Positions 32,442-44,702 are shown, counted from the first letter of the stretch. The stretch is DNA of 64,000 nucleotides from Inonotus obliquus (GCA_032164295.1 JAJHTX010000002.1:3286001-3350000), one strand, 5' to 3'. Notes: generated by a model from the sequence alone, not told the origin. Program-made: numbers and translations.

Positions 32442-35400
32442 ATGCTTGGCCTAGGTTTGCGCCTGGCCCGACCTGCGGTCTCTCCTCGTCCTTTCTTTGC
32501 TACTGCTCGTTGTTTCTTTCCTTCACGCTCTCTCCTTCATCTCGCTGCAACCTCTGCACGTTCATCATCCCTCAAGTACTCTAGAATCCTCACTCTTGTT
32601 CATGTACAAAGAACATTTCACATTCGGCATGCTTCAATCTGGTCCACTCGATCACTCCCTTCTGTACATTCGATTGCTGAGGTAACGAAAGCAGAGGCGG
32701 AGGCAGATGCTGACCCCAGCAATTTGGATGCTCAAGTTCGGCTGTTTCGCTTACTCGTCGAGTCCGCAATGCCTGCAGGATGGAGGGTACTCATGACTCG
32801 CTGGGAGCGCATGTGCGAGTTTGTAAGCTTCTTCGTCTCTTCTCTGCTCTGCATTTCGTCCGAATTGACGCAACACTCTAGAATCCTGAGTCACCACTCC
32901 TCCATTCGGACGAGGCTTTCCAGTACTACCTTATGGCTCTTGTCAAATCGGGTCACACGCCGAGCGTATCTCCCGCTGTGCAACGAAGAGATCAGCTTAT
33001 GCGTGTGCACCCTCTACCTTCAGCGGTTCAGATGGATGATTCGGCAACCATCAATACAGAGCAGGCGCAGGCTCAACTTGCTGGAGAATCTGTATCTGTG
33101 GTCTCTTCCTCATCTACAGTTGGTGGGGCTACATCCCGAAGTCAGGAAATCGCGAAACTGGTTCTTGCATCAGAAGCGAAACTGCTTGCAAAACCCGTTG
33201 TTAATAACACGTCGACCACTTCAGCGGTCAAGACCGGCGGTCTTGGAGGAGGGGGCGGAGGAGGACCTGAATCCCCTATTTATGTTACCATCGCTGAACG
33301 TTAGTCCGACCATTTTCTTTCCTTCATATCAATCTCATCTTCCTTATTTCAGCCCGCGGTGAGTTTTGGAAGAAAATTATTAGGACCATTGCGTGGGTCT
33401 GCCTGGGCGCATTCCGTATGTTACTTGGTATTCTATCATTTCACAGACTTATGTGGTTTATATAGTTATTCTCGTTATGCTGTCACTGTTCTTGGAAAAC
33501 ACAAATCTCTTGAAGACTGGTCCTCGTGCCGCGGAGTTTGAACCTATGAAGGGCAAGGTTGTAAAATTCAGTGACATTCATGGCGTGGACGAGGCAAAAG
33601 AGGAGCTTAAGGACGTGGTGGACTTCCTCAAAGATCCCACTGCCTTTTCGGCACTTGGTGGTAAGCTTCCAAAGGGCATTCTGCTGACAGGAGCCCCTGG
33701 TACAGGGAAGACGATGCTTGCGAGAGCTGTCGCCGGGGAAGCGGGCGTGGTAAGCCTACTTATCTGTGGAGCGAGGCTGTCCGACTAAAGCACGTTTTGA
33801 AAGCCTTTCTTGTTCGCAAGTGGCTCCGAATTCGAGGAAATCTTTGTCGGTGTCGGTGCGAAGCGTATCAGGGAACTATTTGCCACAGCTAGGAAGAAGC
33901 AACCTGCAATTGTTTTTATCGATGAATTGGATGCCATAGGTGGCAAGCGCGGCAATCGCGAACAACAGCATCTTAGACAGGTCAGTCTCGTTTCTTCGAA
34001 GATATTGCTTGCACGACTAAATAGGCATTTTTAGACGCTGAATCAACTTCTGGTTGAGATGGATGGCTTCCTGCAGTCCGAAGGCGTCATCGTAATTGCA
34101 GCTACTAATTTCCCTGAGTCATTGGATCCGTACGTTGATTTCCCCGATCGTGTTACCTCTTCACTCATGATGCTTCTCCAGAGCTCTAGTTCGTCCTGGT
34201 CGTTTCGACAGAACTGTTGGTGCGTACTCCGAGTCCCTGATCCGAGTTGATCTTGCTAACAAGTTTCCAGCTGTCCCCTTGCCTGATGTCCGGGGACGAG
34301 TACAGATTCTTCAACACTTCATGAAGGATGTCGTATCGGGACATGGTATGCCGGCCTATCGCTTCTCATTCTTCTCCACCGCTCATAGCCAGCTAGACGT
34401 GGATCCCATGATTCTCGCACGAGGCACAGCGGGCTTCTCTGGAGCAGAATTGCAGAACTTGGTGAAGTAAGGACACTGCCAGTCATTCGCGTCATCCAGA
34501 TTGACTAATGCTCGTATCACCTATTAGCCAAGCAGCAATTCAGGCCTCCAAAGAAGGTGCTAAAGAGGTGGCTTTAAAGCACTTTGAATGGGCCAAGGTA
34601 GATTATCATCTTCCGTGCACTCCTCCAAGATGGTGTTCATGATAGATCTGATCTAGGATCGTATAATTATGGGTGCGGAGAGGAAGACCCACTATATCGA
34701 TCCCAAAGATAAGAAGTGCACTGCTTACCACGAAGTATGGTTGACCAATTCTTCTGCGGATATGATACTAACACGCCTCGTAATGTCTCAGGGCGGTCAT
34801 ACATTGGTCGCACTTTATACAGAAGGAGCCATGCCCCTGCATAAAGTTACATGTGTAACAAGAGGACATGCACTAGGTCTGGTAAGGGTTGAAGGAATTG
34901 TACGACTTCTATCGCATTTCTAACCTCGCTGAACAGACGCAATTCCTCCCGGAAGACGACAAAGTTTCAATGACCCTGAAAGAGTATCGAGCAACCATCG
35001 ATGTGAGCATGGGCGGTAGAGTCGCAGAAGAGCTGAGTTAGTCGTTTGTTCGTCGCTATGTCCGCGGATATAGTTACTCACGTACATCTGTTAGTTTATG
35101 GTCCGGAGAATGTCTCGAGTGGTGCATCAAGCGATATACGACAAGCGACAAGGACAGCCTCTGCGATGGTTAGGGTACGTCTACTCCCAGCCTGTCCGTA
35201 TTTGCGAAGTTTGACGTTCACTTTTCACGTAGCAATATGGGTTCTCCGACAAAATCGGTCCTGTTTTCCATCATGAGAATGACAACACCATCAGTCCACA
35301 GAAGCGGGAAGCAATCGAATCAGAGATCCAAAGGTTAGCCTACTCTATTCGAGTCTCACCTTTTTTTACTGACATGGTCTAGGCTGATTATCGAAGCACA

Positions 35401-35686
35401 AGACCGTGCACGAATACTTCTCAAAGGTAAAGAGGAAGAGTTGCACAGGGTAAGCATACCTCCGAATCGGCCGAAGCAATGTTCTGACCAATTTTAGCTT
35501 GCGAACGCTCTTGTTGAGTACGAGACGCTTGATCTTTCGGAGGTGAAGAAGGTGATCAAGGGCGAGCCGATACGGCCAGTAGAAGAGAAACTATTGGAAG
35601 TTCTAAGGCAAGAAGAGGAGCGCACATCCTCTCCGGCACCTGTGCCAGAGTCTACTCCACCTCAGGCTGTTGCGACTGTATCATAG
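32442..35686 (+). CDS. YME1: Mitochondrial i-AAA protease (YME1-like FtsH family)
   Basis: This is an ATP-dependent zinc metalloprotease of the mitochondrial inner membrane facing the intermembrane space. Seventeen exons give 791 aa: 32442-32822, 32882-33299, 33353-33396, 33447-33749, 33804-33980, 34035-34129, 34182-34219, 34271-34345, 34397-34466, 34528-34597, 34657-34734, 34792-34881, 34937-35036, 35095-35174, 35233-35333, 35383-35449 and 35498-35686. The N terminus is an Arg/Ser-rich presequence. One membrane span ([16 protein letters not shown]) follows [12 protein letters not shown] motifs are Walker A GAPGTGKT (363-370), Walker B VFIDELDA (Asp422, Glu423) and the arginine-finger block RPGRFDR. 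The protease site HEGGH is at 582-586 and is split by an intron after HE. A single span and the RGEFWK context favour i-AAA over m-AAA. Confidence 0.94.
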
Positions 35687-36091
35687 ACATCCCACCATAG
35701 TTAATCACCACTTGCATGTTTTCTTCCATTCCTCCTGCTTTCGGCGTACTGCCCCATTGTCACTTTTGGTTCTCGCATTCTTAGATTTTTTTTTAGCCCC
35801 AATTGTTAAATTACAGCCTCCTTTACACGCTACTTGTAATAGTAACCAGCAGCGTTCTAAACAGAGTACTAGTGTCGCTTATGGGCCATTTTAGGACGTA
35901 AGCGGTGGTTTCCTGATGCACGCACTACTTGACGTTATACCATGAGGCGGCCTTTCCAGTACTCCGTTATGACTCGTTTTCGACAATGGATCCCGCATGT
36001 TGGTCCTCTCACATTTGCTATATAACCCTACCTCCTGTCTAAACAATAGTCTCATTGGCATTCCGCCTTCCTGAAAGTCGACACCATCATC
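35687..36091. other. Intergenic region between YME1-like and LOG genes
   Basis: This 0.4-kb stretch contains a T-rich tract near 35785 and a TATATAA sequence at about 36020, roughly 70 bp upstream of the LOG start. Otherwise nothing was recognised. Confidence 0.4.
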
Positions 36092-37191
36092 ATGCCTACC
36101 TGTTTCCCCAATGGTCCTGAACCTCGAGGCGTCGCAGTTTACTGTGGCTCGTCCTTAGGGAAGCAAAAGGCCTTTGAGAAGGCAGCGATCTGTGGGTGAT
36201 CTTCGAGTTATATTGATTTTTTTTGATGGTGGCTGAAGAAGACCAAAGCTGTTGGAGCTGCGTTGGCCCGTAGCGGGCGGCCGCTGGTGTATGGCGGTGG
36301 GTCGAAGGGCATCATGGGCATCGTGTCTGGTACGTATAATTCTGCTCTGATAAACAGAGTCTTGCGTTGTTGATGTTGCTCATGTCGATTTACAGGAAGT
36401 GCTTTGGAACATGGCGGGGAGGTCGTTGGTGTCATACCATATGCCATGCATGTTGCAGGAGGCGAAAGGTGAATGATCAGGTTATCGGGGCATGCAATTC
36501 GCTAAAATAGCTGCGTATTTCCCAGAGAGAAGACATCAAGCGAGATAGAAAAGAATGTCGACTCCCAAGAACACAATCCTGCGAATAAGGTGAGTTGAGA
36601 GAGTGCTATTGTCAGATCGTCACTCTAACAGTAACCATCCAGCTGCACGTAGTATGACTTCTCATCTGATATCGATGGATCTATTTATCTGAAGGACTAT
36701 TTTAGATCATCGTGAACTCGATGCATGAGCGCAAAGTTGCTATGGCGAGTCGATCTGCCGGCTTCATCAGTCTCCCAGGAGGATTCGGTACGTACGAGGA
36801 ACTCTTTGAGGTCACTACTTGGACACAGCTGGGGATACATAGCAAACGTAGGTGCCTCAAAACATCATGGATTCTTCTCAAGCCGGAATCGTGTTTTTGC
36901 CTTTCTCTAGCCGTCGTAATCCTGAACGTCCTTTCTTTCTTCTCGCCCATCAAGGACCTCATCCAGAACGGCATCAGAGAAGGTTTCATCCAACCGAGCA
37001 ACGCGAGCCTGATCACTTTTGTTGATGGTCCGGAAGATCTGTCCCAACATGAAACATTTGACTGGGGAGAGGCGGCATTGAAAGCCTTGGACACTTGGGA
37101 CGGCAGCAATTCATTGGTGTATTCGTACGACTGGACGAAGAAGATGGGAGAGCACGGTGAAATAAAAAGAGAAAAGCTAGAGTTCTCTTGA
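36092..37191 (+). CDS. LOG-family phosphoribohydrolase (cytokinin-activating type)
   Basis: LOG enzymes cleave nucleoside 5'-monophosphates to the free base and ribose 5-phosphate; plant LOG makes active cytokinins this way. Exons are 36092-36191, 36249-36329, 36396-36468, 36526-36589, a probable 6-nt exon 36643-36648, 36706-36847 and 36911-37191, giving 248 aa. The Rossmann fold begins with GVAVYCGSSLGKQ. The YGGGSKGIMG loop and the family signature PGGFGTYEE, preceded by SMHERK, are all present, so the active-site Arg and Glu are intact. The 6-nt exon is inferred because it splits a 116-bp gap into two introns of normal length; without it the protein would lack two residues (Leu-His). Older annotation often calls such proteins lysine decarboxylases, which is misleading. 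The true substrate in fungi is unknown. Confidence 0.88.
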
Positions 37192-37284
37192 GAGAGTTCT
37201 TATAGAATTACCTGGTTACTTTAGACCATTAGATTGTTGTACCTTCTATTGACCTAATGACCAGTCATTTGTTTACGTTTGTGT

Positions 37285-37290
37285 ACGCGT
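37285..37290. promoter_or_regulatory. ACGCGT (MCB-type) site upstream of RAD1
   Basis: A perfect MluI cell-cycle box core lies 64 bp upstream of the RAD1 start. In yeasts such sites bind MBF and drive G1/S expression of DNA replication and repair genes. Function here is inferred. Confidence 0.35.
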
Positions 37291-37353
37291 TTCTTACGTA
37301 ATGAACACGTTAATTCAACGCGCTCTTCCTGTCCCTTCCAACCTTAAACCATC

Positions 37354-38881
37354 ATGTCTGATGATGACCATCCAGGGCAACAGGTATGAGATGTTGCACG
37401 GTGCTCACTTATCTCGCTTAACATAATGACAAGGTATTTAAAGCAACATTACCCGATATCCGAGTCATTGCTACTCTGTTACGAGGACTATGTCTATCTA
37501 GCTCTCACCAGAGGGCTGTTGTAACCATTATGAAACGTGGACTAGCAGTATCAATCGAGGAATCGCGAACGCTTGCAGGTAATAATCGTCATTTACCTCT
37601 TCTTTGAAGACTCATGACTTCTATATGGTAGGACGCGTAATTCTTTGGCCGTCCTTATTCGAAGAATATGAATACAATCCAGAAGACCCTAAATCGGACG
37701 AAGAAGACGAAGGAAACGAAGGGCCATGGACCTCATTCAGCGTCCAACTCAATATCCTTCTCGAATGTCTTAACATCTTCGGGACGGCATCAGGATCGGG
37801 AGGAACAACAACATTACAATCTGGAGCCAGACAACCGTGGAATAGGATGGAAGAGTCTGACAATGAAGAACAAGGAGACGGAAGGGGTTCTGGACGGCGA
37901 GGTGCAAACGGGAAGCTTGAATCATTTTTTCCGCGTACAAGTGGAAAAGGAACTGGGATGAGGCTTTCGTACGCTGGTCCTGGGTATCCTCTTGTTCTCT
38001 TACTGTGCGTACTGCTAGCGGCAAAATGGCTTCAGGTAGTTTCGGATTGATGGGTGACGTATGTGTAGCGCGGAAAGCTCTGACGGACCGACGACTACAT
38101 GTGAACTTGTTACGTACGAACCCGATGACCAGCTCAGTCTTGAAATTGACAGTCGTGATATGTCAGTTGCTACTCCATCTCCATCATGGACAACCGAAGT
38201 AACTAATAGCGCCTCCGTAGCATGATAAAGTGCATCATGAAGGTGCGCCGACATTCTGTTCGCCAGTAACAACTGCCTTGACTTCTTCCTCTCTTTCAGT
38301 CATCATGGCTGCGCGATGCTTTGTCAGAAATAGACCCATCATGCGAGAAGATAACGTTCATAGGCAACCCGTTGGTCCATGACTCTGCGCAGAGAGACTT
38401 GACTCGTCCTTTGTTCCGAATTCAAGCTGTCGGTCCGTTCGGAAGCACTGAAGTAACTTCATGACTACTTGGTTCTCCGGTCAAGAAACTGACGTGTGTG
38501 GTGTTCGAGATCGACTACCCGAACGACAGAGAGGTACTCGAGGCCTTTGAATGCGAGTCAGTCGTATCATACAGGTATCTATACTTACATTGACAGCCTA
38601 GCACTTCCATGATGTGATAACTGACGTTTTTCCCAGTTACAGATTCTCCCATATAATCAAAACTCTCCGCGCACTTCAATCTTCTTTCAAGACCTCATTG
38701 CGAATCGACAGGGAAGGCGTACTCAGTCTACAATACCTTTCAACGTCATCGAACCCGAAAACCGGTGTACCTATCGATTCTATCGTTGACTTCTGGGTAT
38801 GCTCACGAAACGCCTAACCTGTCATCCGCTAATGTCTTTCTTCAACTACAGTGTCTATCTATTGACGAAAGCGTTGTATAG
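37354..38881 (+). CDS. RAD1: DNA damage checkpoint clamp subunit RAD1
   Basis: Rad1 is one of three PCNA-like subunits of the 9-1-1 clamp (Rad9-Hus1-Rad1) that is loaded at damaged DNA and activates ATR/Mec1 signalling. Nine exons (37354-37383, 37434-37578, 37632-38004, 38078-38161, 38221-38242, 38300-38452, 38510-38574, 38637-38796, 38852-38881) give 353 aa. Recognisable blocks are FSVQLNILLECLNIFG, the LSYAGPGYPLVLLL strand, YEPDDQLSLEIDSRD, SSWLRDALSEIDPSCEKI, and the C-terminal YSYRFSHIIKTLRALQ with SIVDFWCLSIDE. An acidic, low-complexity insert of about 50 residues interrupts the first half. Exons 4 and 5 (84 and 22 nt) were placed by the need to join RDI to MIKCIMK. A possible cell-cycle box lies just upstream. 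Confidence 0.92.
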
Positions 38882-38948
38882 CAAAGCATTCAGGTCAACA
38901 TGAGAACCTGTATCCAACAATGTATAATCTATTAGACTAAAGACTATA

Positions 38949-38962
38949 ATATATATATATAT
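38949..38962. repeat. (AT)7 microsatellite
   Basis: Seven AT units lie in the short region between the RAD1 and SCAP stop codons. It is ordinary simple-sequence DNA in a 3' region. Confidence 0.8.
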
Positions 38963-39022
38963 GCTACACAAAGCCATGTTCCGTAATATATAGTAAAGAT
39001 TTATCCAACATGTTCGTTATCC

Positions 39023-42000
39023 TCACGACGTCCCAAAATCAATCATACCTATTGTATTTCCGAAACCTGCGAGACATATCGGACTTGTAATCACAAGCGG
39101 TGAGAGCCGTGTGAAACTTAGACGTGGAACTGCTTTTTGAGCAGACTTGGCTACACCTTCGTCTTCGGCGTAAACAGCTTTCAATCGTAATGTTGATAGT
39201 GAAGATGATTGGAGTGGTCCGTCTGGTTTGGATGGATCGATTATCCATACTTCCCACCTGTCAAGAACGGATGATGATAACGTCGTTTGAGTTTGTAGTA
39301 AAGTCTTATCCGGACGTTTGACGAAATCATTACTTGTACTTGTTGAATCTCGTTTCCGAGGTATGCGTCGTAAACCGATAATCTTCCCGTTGAGAATGTC
39401 CCAACCGCCACGCTCACACGTCGCCTCTCTAACACGTACCAGCCTGAAGTTATGCCACAGGCAAAGTGAGGATAAGTCGGAAGCAGATGACTTTCGAGTG
39501 ATATCCTCGTGTCGGACGTGATTTGACGATGATGATAGATCATCACAGTCTCTGAATGCGCTGGAGACGTCCGCGAGAGCGAGAAACGCAGGTACGTCGA
39601 ATTTGTCATTCCCTCTTCGTGAAGCGTCTTTCTCGGTCGCGCGCCTTGAATGCATGCCGTGTCCAGATACAGGGAACGAATTGGCGGCTGGTATGATATC
39701 GCCTGATAAAGAGGGATGTCTACTCCGTGTTCGTGGTATACCATCAGCACCGGATGAAGAAACGAAGCTCCCACTTCTCGAGCGTCTGCCTATTGGATTC
39801 TCCTTATGGACGCCAGGTTTTGACACAAGTGGCTGACGAAGAGGGCAAGAACACCGTCGTGCCAGGATTCCTCGTTCTACAAGGACGATATGGCCCACGG
39901 AATACACAAGACCGAAACTGCATAGTGGCACCTCTCCGCATTGTGAACAAGCCTTGGTGGCTGTTGGCAGTAATCGTAAGTTGTTGACAAATCCGCAAGC
40001 ATCATCGACGGAAACGCGTTCTCCAGTAGTTCCATCCCAAAGCGTGATCACGCCAGAATAGGTTGCTGCGACAACCAGAACGTGAGATGCGTCCTCAATC
40101 TGTAGCACGCAAGCATGCACATCTACAACGTAATCATCGGACGTCCCGGCATGAATGAATATGCGCCCCTCGGAGGTGAACAACTGGCTGGCGTCTACGA
40201 TCTCGACTTCGCCATTTTCAGAAAAGAAGCATACAGCAGGGAAAGCTGAATTGGATGGTCTGATTAGCCTCGCCCTCTTCACTTCTGTACACAAGGCGGG
40301 GTGACATAACACAGGGACACCGTTCGACCACTGCACGGCTCGTCCGTTCGCATAAACGGCGATGATACATGGCAAACGCGACTGATGTTCCAGTGGAAAG
40401 GAGTCTTCTATGGGTGCCACCGTCCCCGTTGAGCAGTTATAGAAATCGATTTGCGTGACTGGATGGGTGTAGTCGTCAAGGAAGAGTTGCATGATCAAGT
40501 GCACAGTATCCCCTTGAATAGCCCAGATACCGATTATCCCAGATCCTGTACCGATGGCGAAATATGAGGCGCTCTCATCGATAGCAATAGCATATAATGG
40601 ACAATGAACTGAGGAAGTTGTAGCGCTTTTCAAGACAATGTCTGTCGTATCGACTGTGATGTACTTTCGTAACGTGGAGATCCAGATGAAGACTTCGCCT
40701 TCCGAACTGACTGATGCCAGAACAGATCCGTCCTTGCTTGAAGCAAGGAGTTCAACATCGGAAGCAAATGCTCTGGGATAAGTCCTAAAAGATGGCAGGT
40801 TGTCCATCCGTTCTGATTGGTCCTCCGATTCGACTTCATCGTGACGAAGGTTCTCCAGGCGATCAGTGCCCTTCAATAAGTATAGTAGCAATGCGTATAG
40901 GAGGCCGAGCGTAGCACCAATCGGGACTACCATGACTTTGAAAATCCACCAAAGCATACGTAGCGTGCGTGCAGACCATCGTCGTCCATGAACTCTACGT
41001 TCTCCAATTATATCCCCGCGTTGATGATCGAACATCAGAATTGTAGGAGTCTCGAGCTTCAGATGAACGAGAGTATTTTCCTCTGCGCTGAATACACGCC
41101 ATATCTGTCGTGCGTCAGAGTGAACATCTAGTTTCGCTTGTGCTGTCTTGGCTTCTATCACTGAAGCACGAGTGGCAGGAGTACGGACACTGTCTGTATG
41201 ACGCTCAGAGGGCCCAGGTAGCGTGGAATAGTACAAGGTGGCAGTGATGACCAGCAACTAGAATGACAGCGTCAGACTGATAGCTAGACAAAGTAAGATG
41301 CAAAACCCTTTTACCAGCATTAGACTGAAATTTTTCGCTAACCTGCCCTTCGTCGCTCTTTGCAGGCCACTACCAATTTTGGTCAACACACTTTCTCTGT
41401 TGGAAGGCTTGACATCGCAGGAATTGCTACGAGGAACGAGATTCGGATCTTGGCGGAGTAGGTCATCAAGCTGGAACGCAAAAGCGTGAGGTTGTGTATA
41501 ACAACTCTGGACAATTGTAGAATTACCTCCAGCCTCTGGATATCGATAGAAAGGACGGCAACGAAGAAAGTGTGGATGAGGAACCAATGAGCAACGAGAA
41601 CGACGATTGCAAATGCGCAGAATTGGCGGATGGCGCCTTGGGAGAAGAACCCTATGATACCGAGAATAGAGTTGTACGAAACAACCTTCAAGGTATTAGA
41701 CGTTCCAGCTCTGCTCAGGCCAATACCAATTCTCTCCTTGACAGGCAAGCTTATGGGTGTCTTGGTTACGTCGTCAATCTATAAAAGAAAATTAATGTGG
41801 CCTCATGATAGAAATGCAATAATGGTCCGATCCCGCTGGAACTTACTAAGCGAAACATGTTCTCGGCCCCAACGAAGACTATCACAATCGGAAAGATGCC
41901 CCTGCGAACAGTCAGCACAATACTCGAACAGATAGCAACAGTCTTACCAGGGCACAAGTGTCATTCGCAGACCAAAAATAGCGCAGACGCTGAGACTAGT

Positions 42001-43105
42001 AATGGTACTAACCAGGATCTCGACCAAACCTGTGAAGCACAAACCAACCCGAGAATGCACAGTGTCAAGGCGTCGCATACTACCCGAGAAGTAGACGAAG
42101 AAAATCAGATACGACAAGTACAATGTCATTGTTATTAACGGGTATTTCTGGCCTGGCTTTCTTTCAGGGTTGAACTGCAACGTCACGATGTCAACTAGAG
42201 TTCTGAATAGATATACGCGGATCAATTCTCACCTCCAGAGCCTGTAGCAAAGGCTCTTGAAGGAGTCTCGGAATATCTCCTATCGGGGCAACATCATGCA
42301 GGATGTTTAGCCATGATCTATGGCCATTAGAGCTATTGCAATCTTCGTCTCGAAAGAAATAAGTGAGGGCGAGATAAGCGGCGAAGTCAATCGTATGGCT
42401 ACCGGGTTCGACCGATTCGCGTCGAGCAAAGACCATTGATGGCCTCAAAGGAAGCCCAGAAACCGAGACGTTCTGTTGTTTGTTGACGGTCTTGAGGATA
42501 TCCGGATCGGAACGCAGAATATGCTCGTCGTGTGACCAGTACTCGAGTGGGCTTAGAACTATGCAACCTCGTGGAGGAATGAGCAGGCAGTTCGAGTCAC
42601 TTGCTGTTAAGCGGCTCGCAAGGTCGCGCTCCAGGTGCAAGGCAGACTGGAGTAAGTCGTGGTTGATTGCACCTGCATCAGAATCGAAGCTGTTGCTCGT
42701 CAGGAAGACGCGTTCTACGCGTACTGTTTTCTCGGTACCACACTTTGCACGAGCAACGGTATCTTCCAAAATGTTGAGAAACTCGTAACCGTTCCATACA
42801 TTGTCTAAATCGTCGTGGAAATCCCATAGCGGTTGCGGACTGAGCCCGAACAATTGACTTATGGTACGTGACGAGGAGATCGGTATGAAATGTTTGATTG
42901 AGTCCGAGTAAATTCCGAGTGCCGGGTAGAAGAGGGAAGTGATGACCAGGCCCGAGATAAGGATGAGCCGAATCTGGTGCGTCGCGCAGTGGCTAGAGAA
43001 ACTCGATGTGAATGTGAGCTCCTTTAGAGAACTCGCGTTGACTCACATTCCGAAACGATGCAAGAACTTTGAACTCCAGGTCCGAAACGTATTGATTCCT
43101 AACAT
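39023..43105 (-). CDS. SREBP cleavage-activating protein homologue (SCAP/Scp1)
   Basis: SCAP senses sterols in the endoplasmic reticulum and escorts the SREBP transcription factor to proteolytic activation; in fungi it controls ergosterol synthesis and low-oxygen growth. Seven exons (43105..43047, 42992..42233, 42174..41948, 41901..41847, 41778..41527, 41470..41315, 41257..39023) give 1247 aa. The N terminus has the block RFGIHCATHQIR and a membrane span (LILISGLVITSLFYPALGIY), then a luminal loop. Residues about 280-445 form the sterol-sensing domain with LIFFVYFSGSM (the YIYFS-like motif) and five to six spans. A further span pair ends near LLYALLLYLLKG. The C-terminal half carries degenerate WD40 repeats (for example GEVFIWI, GIIGIWAI, GVITLWDGTTGE). 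The start at 43105 is inferred; no earlier in-frame ATG exists. Confidence 0.9.
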
Positions 43106-43357
43106 TCTTCCTCCCAGAGAGACTACCTCCTCTCGCTAATATGCTTCTTGTAGAGTGTAGATAGTGTCGTGTGTAACCGTAGCGAGACGTCTCAAAGCAT
43201 GTCGAACGAACCTGTCGATGAAGCGTGAACTTGCTCTGAGCCATTTCATCCGTGAAGCATAATGAGCATATCATACCTGAGTCAGGTGTAGAAAAAGCAA
43301 CACGAAGGCTCTGACGAAGAGGTGCTTGAAGTGAGGCGTAGGTGAAGAGACGGAATA
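43106..43357. promoter_or_regulatory. Short divergent promoter region, SCAP / PDX1-like
   Basis: Only about 250 bp separate the inferred starts. A minus-strand open frame crosses this stretch and overlaps the PDX1 start, but it has no ATG and does not join the SCAP exons in frame. Confidence 0.4.
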
Positions 43358-44702
43358 ATGAATTTCTTCCGAGGTGTAAGCGGATCAGCACATCAAGCCG
43401 TAACCCAATTTCGTCACGGCTTTCTCGGTCATCTCCCCAACGTCATCTTCAGGTCCTCGACCTCGACCAACAGAATGTCGCTCGGTTTTCGATGCTCGCG
43501 CAATGCTTCAAGGCTGATCGCGTCGAAGACGGCCTTGTTTTCAACGCGTCGCATGCTTGGCCGAAGAGGTATAGTTTGCGCGACTGCCTTCGCCTCATTC
43601 TCAATGACCATCGAACCTTTCCAGCTCTACATGCGTCGAGTTCTCGCAGTGACATATCAACTTTTGCCATGCCAGCGATGTCACCAACGATGACCGAAGG
43701 CGGTATTGCTCAGTGGAAAGTCAAAGAGGGTGACTCGTTCCACGCTGGTGATGTGCTGTTAGAAGTGGTAGGTCGTGTTGCTCTCCAGTTGAATTGAGTA
43801 TCTCTTACACGAGACATTGCAGGAGACTGACAAAGCGACCATTGAAGTGGAAGCACAGGATGATGGTATACTTGGGAAAATCATCGTGAGCATGAATACT
43901 CACCGCGAGTCGTCGACACCTTACATTCTATTCCTTCAGTCTCCTGATGGCTCAAAGAACATTCCCATTGGCAAAGCTATTGCTCTAATTGCGGAAGAGG
44001 GCGATGACATATCTAACTTGGAGGTTCCGAAGGAGGAGTCATCCCAAGCAGCACAGAAGCCAACGGAGGAGCCTAAACCCCAATCCACGAAAACGACGCA
44101 ATCGGCTCCTCAAGAGCCGACTCCCCAACCTATTCACCATGACATTCAAATTCAGCACTCTAAGCCGCTCTTTCCTTCAGTTCAAAGGCTTCTTGTCGAG
44201 AACGGCATTGCTGATGCCGATAAAATCAAAGGAACTGGTATTCGTGGAATGCTCACAAAGGGCGATGTTCTCGCGTTTTTGGGTAAGGCGTCGTCACCAC
44301 TGGGTACATATAAGCCAGAGAAGCAAGAGGCCCAAGCTCCAAAGCAAACTAAGGAGCCACCAAAGGTCAGTCTATCCTTCTCCTGCAAGTATTCCTCTCG
44401 CTCAAAGTTCCTTGCAGCCTCTTGATGGGGAACAAGTGCGACAGCGTATTGCCGCGGGCCTTGCTAAATACACCCTCCGCTCTCGGCCTATTCCTCGTAA
44501 GTAGAGTTGCTTTAGACAAAAGTATCCCTCTAACCCCCCTGTCCTAGCCGCGGCAATCCCCGTTGATTTTGACTCCATCGTGAATGACTACTTGCCTCCA
44601 GTCACCACCTCATCTGCTACGGCAAAACCTGTACCATCAGAAAAGGCCACAACTTCGAGATCGGCCACTGCGTCGGATACTTACTTACAGGGTCTATTTT
44701 AG
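43358..44702 (+). CDS. PDX1: Pyruvate dehydrogenase complex component X (E3-binding protein-like)
   Basis: PDX1/E3BP anchors dihydrolipoamide dehydrogenase (E3) to the mitochondrial pyruvate dehydrogenase complex. Six exons (43358-43568, 43625-43767, 43823-43885, 43940-44365, 44418-44496, 44548-44702) give 358 aa. The N terminus is an Arg/Ser-rich presequence; an in-frame ATG at 43475 is an alternative start. A lipoyl domain follows: FAMPAMSPTMTEGGIAQW and ETDKATIEVEAQDDG with the lipoylated Lys122. After a Pro/Gln-rich linker comes a peripheral subunit-binding domain (SVQRLLVENGI, IKGTGIRGMLTKGDVLAFL). The long catalytic acetyltransferase domain of E2 is absent, and the protein ends about 110 residues later at a normal stop. 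This layout fits E3BP rather than the E2 core. Confidence 0.88.

Noticed and set aside
42993..43391. Minus-strand frame taken first as the SCAP N terminus
   Set aside because: It has no ATG start, overlaps the PDX1 start on the other strand, and does not join SCAP exon 2 in frame. The frame with RFGIHCATHQ and an ATG at 43105 does.
43342..43624. PDX1 start in the lipoyl reading frame (ATG 43492)
   Set aside because: The upstream part of this frame does not look like a presequence. Splicing 43568 to 43625 joins a good presequence in another frame to the lipoyl domain.
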